64,000 nt of DNA from Desulfocapsaceae bacterium (GTDB lineage Bacteria > Desulfobacterota > Desulfobulbia > Desulfobulbales > Desulfocapsaceae): contig JAQVER010000005.1 of the NCBI GenBank assembly GCA_028697885.1, forward strand, positions 1-64,000, read 5' to 3'. The translations under genes and the position numbers were made by a program. Shown piece after piece: positions 63,521 to 64,000 of this stretch. How positions within the stretch are numbered: the stretch's first letter is position 1; the number at the start of each line of letters is the position of its first letter. Below the pieces are notes generated by a model that had not been told where the DNA came from, made no database searches, and saw only the letters and a program-made list of their open reading frames with translations.

Positions 63521-64000
63521 ATGAAATCCATAGTTCTTGGTCTGCTCCTGTGGTTGAATGTTACTGTGCCAAGCTGGGCCGTTCCCGCCATCCCTGGCTC
63601 CCACGGCATTAGTCCCTCCCTGGCCGTCGGCGCTCCTGTCACTTTTCGGATTTATTATATCAACGACTTTCATGGATTTGCCAATTCTACACAGCCTCCA
63701 GGGGGAAAAGGTCAACAGGGGGGTATTGCCTGGCTGGCTTCCCGTTTGAAACAACTGAGAACTGAACATCCGGGTCTCTTTCTGGTAGCAGGAGATGTGA
63801 TCCAAGGGGATACCTGGACAAATTTCTCACAGGGCTATTCCACTATTGCCCTGCTGAATCAGTTGCATCTTGATGCTATGGTGACTGGCAATCATGAATT
63901 TGATTTTGGTCAGGATGTGCTTAAAAAGCGGATCAGTGAGGCCAATTTTCCGGTTTTGGCCGCCAATGTAAAAGATCTTCCGGGGGTCTATCCTCAGGTC
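63521..64000 (+). CDS. Exported 5'-nucleotidase/metallophosphoesterase (3' end outside window)
   Basis: The first 160 codons are present. A signal peptide (MKSIVLGLLLWLNVTVPSWA) is followed by a segment encoded by the dispersed repeat, then the metallophosphoesterase domain: YYINDFHGF, VAGDVIQGDTW and TGNHEFDFGQD carry the two-metal ligands. The family hydrolyses periplasmic nucleotides or UDP-sugars. GAGGGG lies just before the ATG. It starts 31 nt after the protease gene and may be co-transcribed. Confidence 0.93.
   Translation, partial: MKSIVLGLLLWLNVTVPSWAVPAIPGSHGISPSLAVGAPVTFRIYYINDFHGFANSTQPPGGKGQQGGIAWLASRLKQLRTEHPGLFLVAGDVIQGDTWTNFSQGYSTIALLNQLHLDAMVTGNHEFDFGQDVLKKRISEANFPVLAANVKDLPGVYPQV
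63583..63636 (-). repeat. Inverted copy of the glgC 51-bp repeat element
   Basis: Read on the minus strand, 54 nt here match the second glgC unit with 45 identical positions, including an unbroken 18-nt GAGCCAGGGATGGCGGGA. It lies at the signal peptide/mature junction of the nucleotidase, whose gene reads the opposite strand (AVPAIPGSHGISPSLAVGAP). Confidence 0.85.

Noticed and set aside
63340-63642. Minus-strand open frame containing GAPTAREGLMPWEPGMAGT
   Set aside because: It is opposite two clear plus-strand genes; the interesting part is the repeat itself, reported separately, not a gene.

Overview
The window reads as a chromosomal segment of a Gram-negative anaerobe, most likely a Desulfobacterota (deltaproteobacterial) member near Desulfobulbales. 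This is inferred from an S10-spc-alpha ribosomal block rich in TTG/GTG starts, lipopolysaccharide genes (lptG-like, arn), the isoprenoid and rseP gene order, an HgdC-type activase, a RACo-like ATPase and a genuine selenoprotein. No 16S gene is present, so the placement is inference. The first ~20 kb is AT-rich; the rest is closer to balanced composition.

Layout. 1-15.1 kb: the S10-spc-alpha superoperon from the 3' part of rplC through rplQ, including secY, map, infA, rpmJ and rpoA, closed by a strong terminator at 15087. 15.2-31.2 kb: a YkgJ-type Cys protein, then rpsB-tsf-pyrH-frr-uppS-cdsA-dxr-rseP-tsaB-ispG-proS-rel (translation, UMP, isoprenoid and phospholipid supply, envelope stress, stringent response), an Smr-domain protein, an exported FKBP and a tiny Lys/Cys-rich protein. 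31.3-43.3 kb: a minus-strand lipid A aminoarabinose cluster headed by an OmpR-type regulator and sensor kinase (RR-HK-arnT-arnB-arnC-arnA-67 aa membrane protein-arnD, then an AEC transporter), divergent from uppP. The uppP product and the Arn enzymes share the undecaprenyl phosphate pool. 43.3-47.7 kb: lptG-like, a short unrecognised Cys-rich protein and a BadF/HgdC-type [4Fe-4S] activase on the minus strand, divergent from a RACo-like ASKHA ATPase that lacks the ferredoxin domain. 47.9-51.7 kb: a DHH phosphoesterase and two overlapping glgC paralogues, the first with a degenerate nucleotide-binding loop and a 51-bp in-frame tandem repeat. 51.8-54.7 kb: two tRNA-Arg genes bracketing a YqaA-type membrane protein and ycaO. 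54.8-64 kb: CLC channel and dGTPase-like pair, a SelW/Rdx selenoprotein missed by ordinary ORF calling, a DtxR-type regulator with a Cys-rich tail, recN, a PP-loop ATPase, mntP, a secreted trypsin-like protease and the start of an exported 5'-nucleotidase.

Main points of interest: (1) the in-frame TGA selenoprotein at 58058-58273 with a SECIS-like hairpin; (2) a ~51-54 bp dispersed repeat translated inside GlgC (two copies) and, in opposite orientation, inside the 5'-nucleotidase export region, with a related core at the tsaB start; (3) the minimal activase plus partner module beside lptG; (4) the arn cluster with its own two-component system, no recognisable arnE/arnF, and a 67-aa membrane protein in the cluster; (5) a Rel protein whose HD hydrolase motif is broken.
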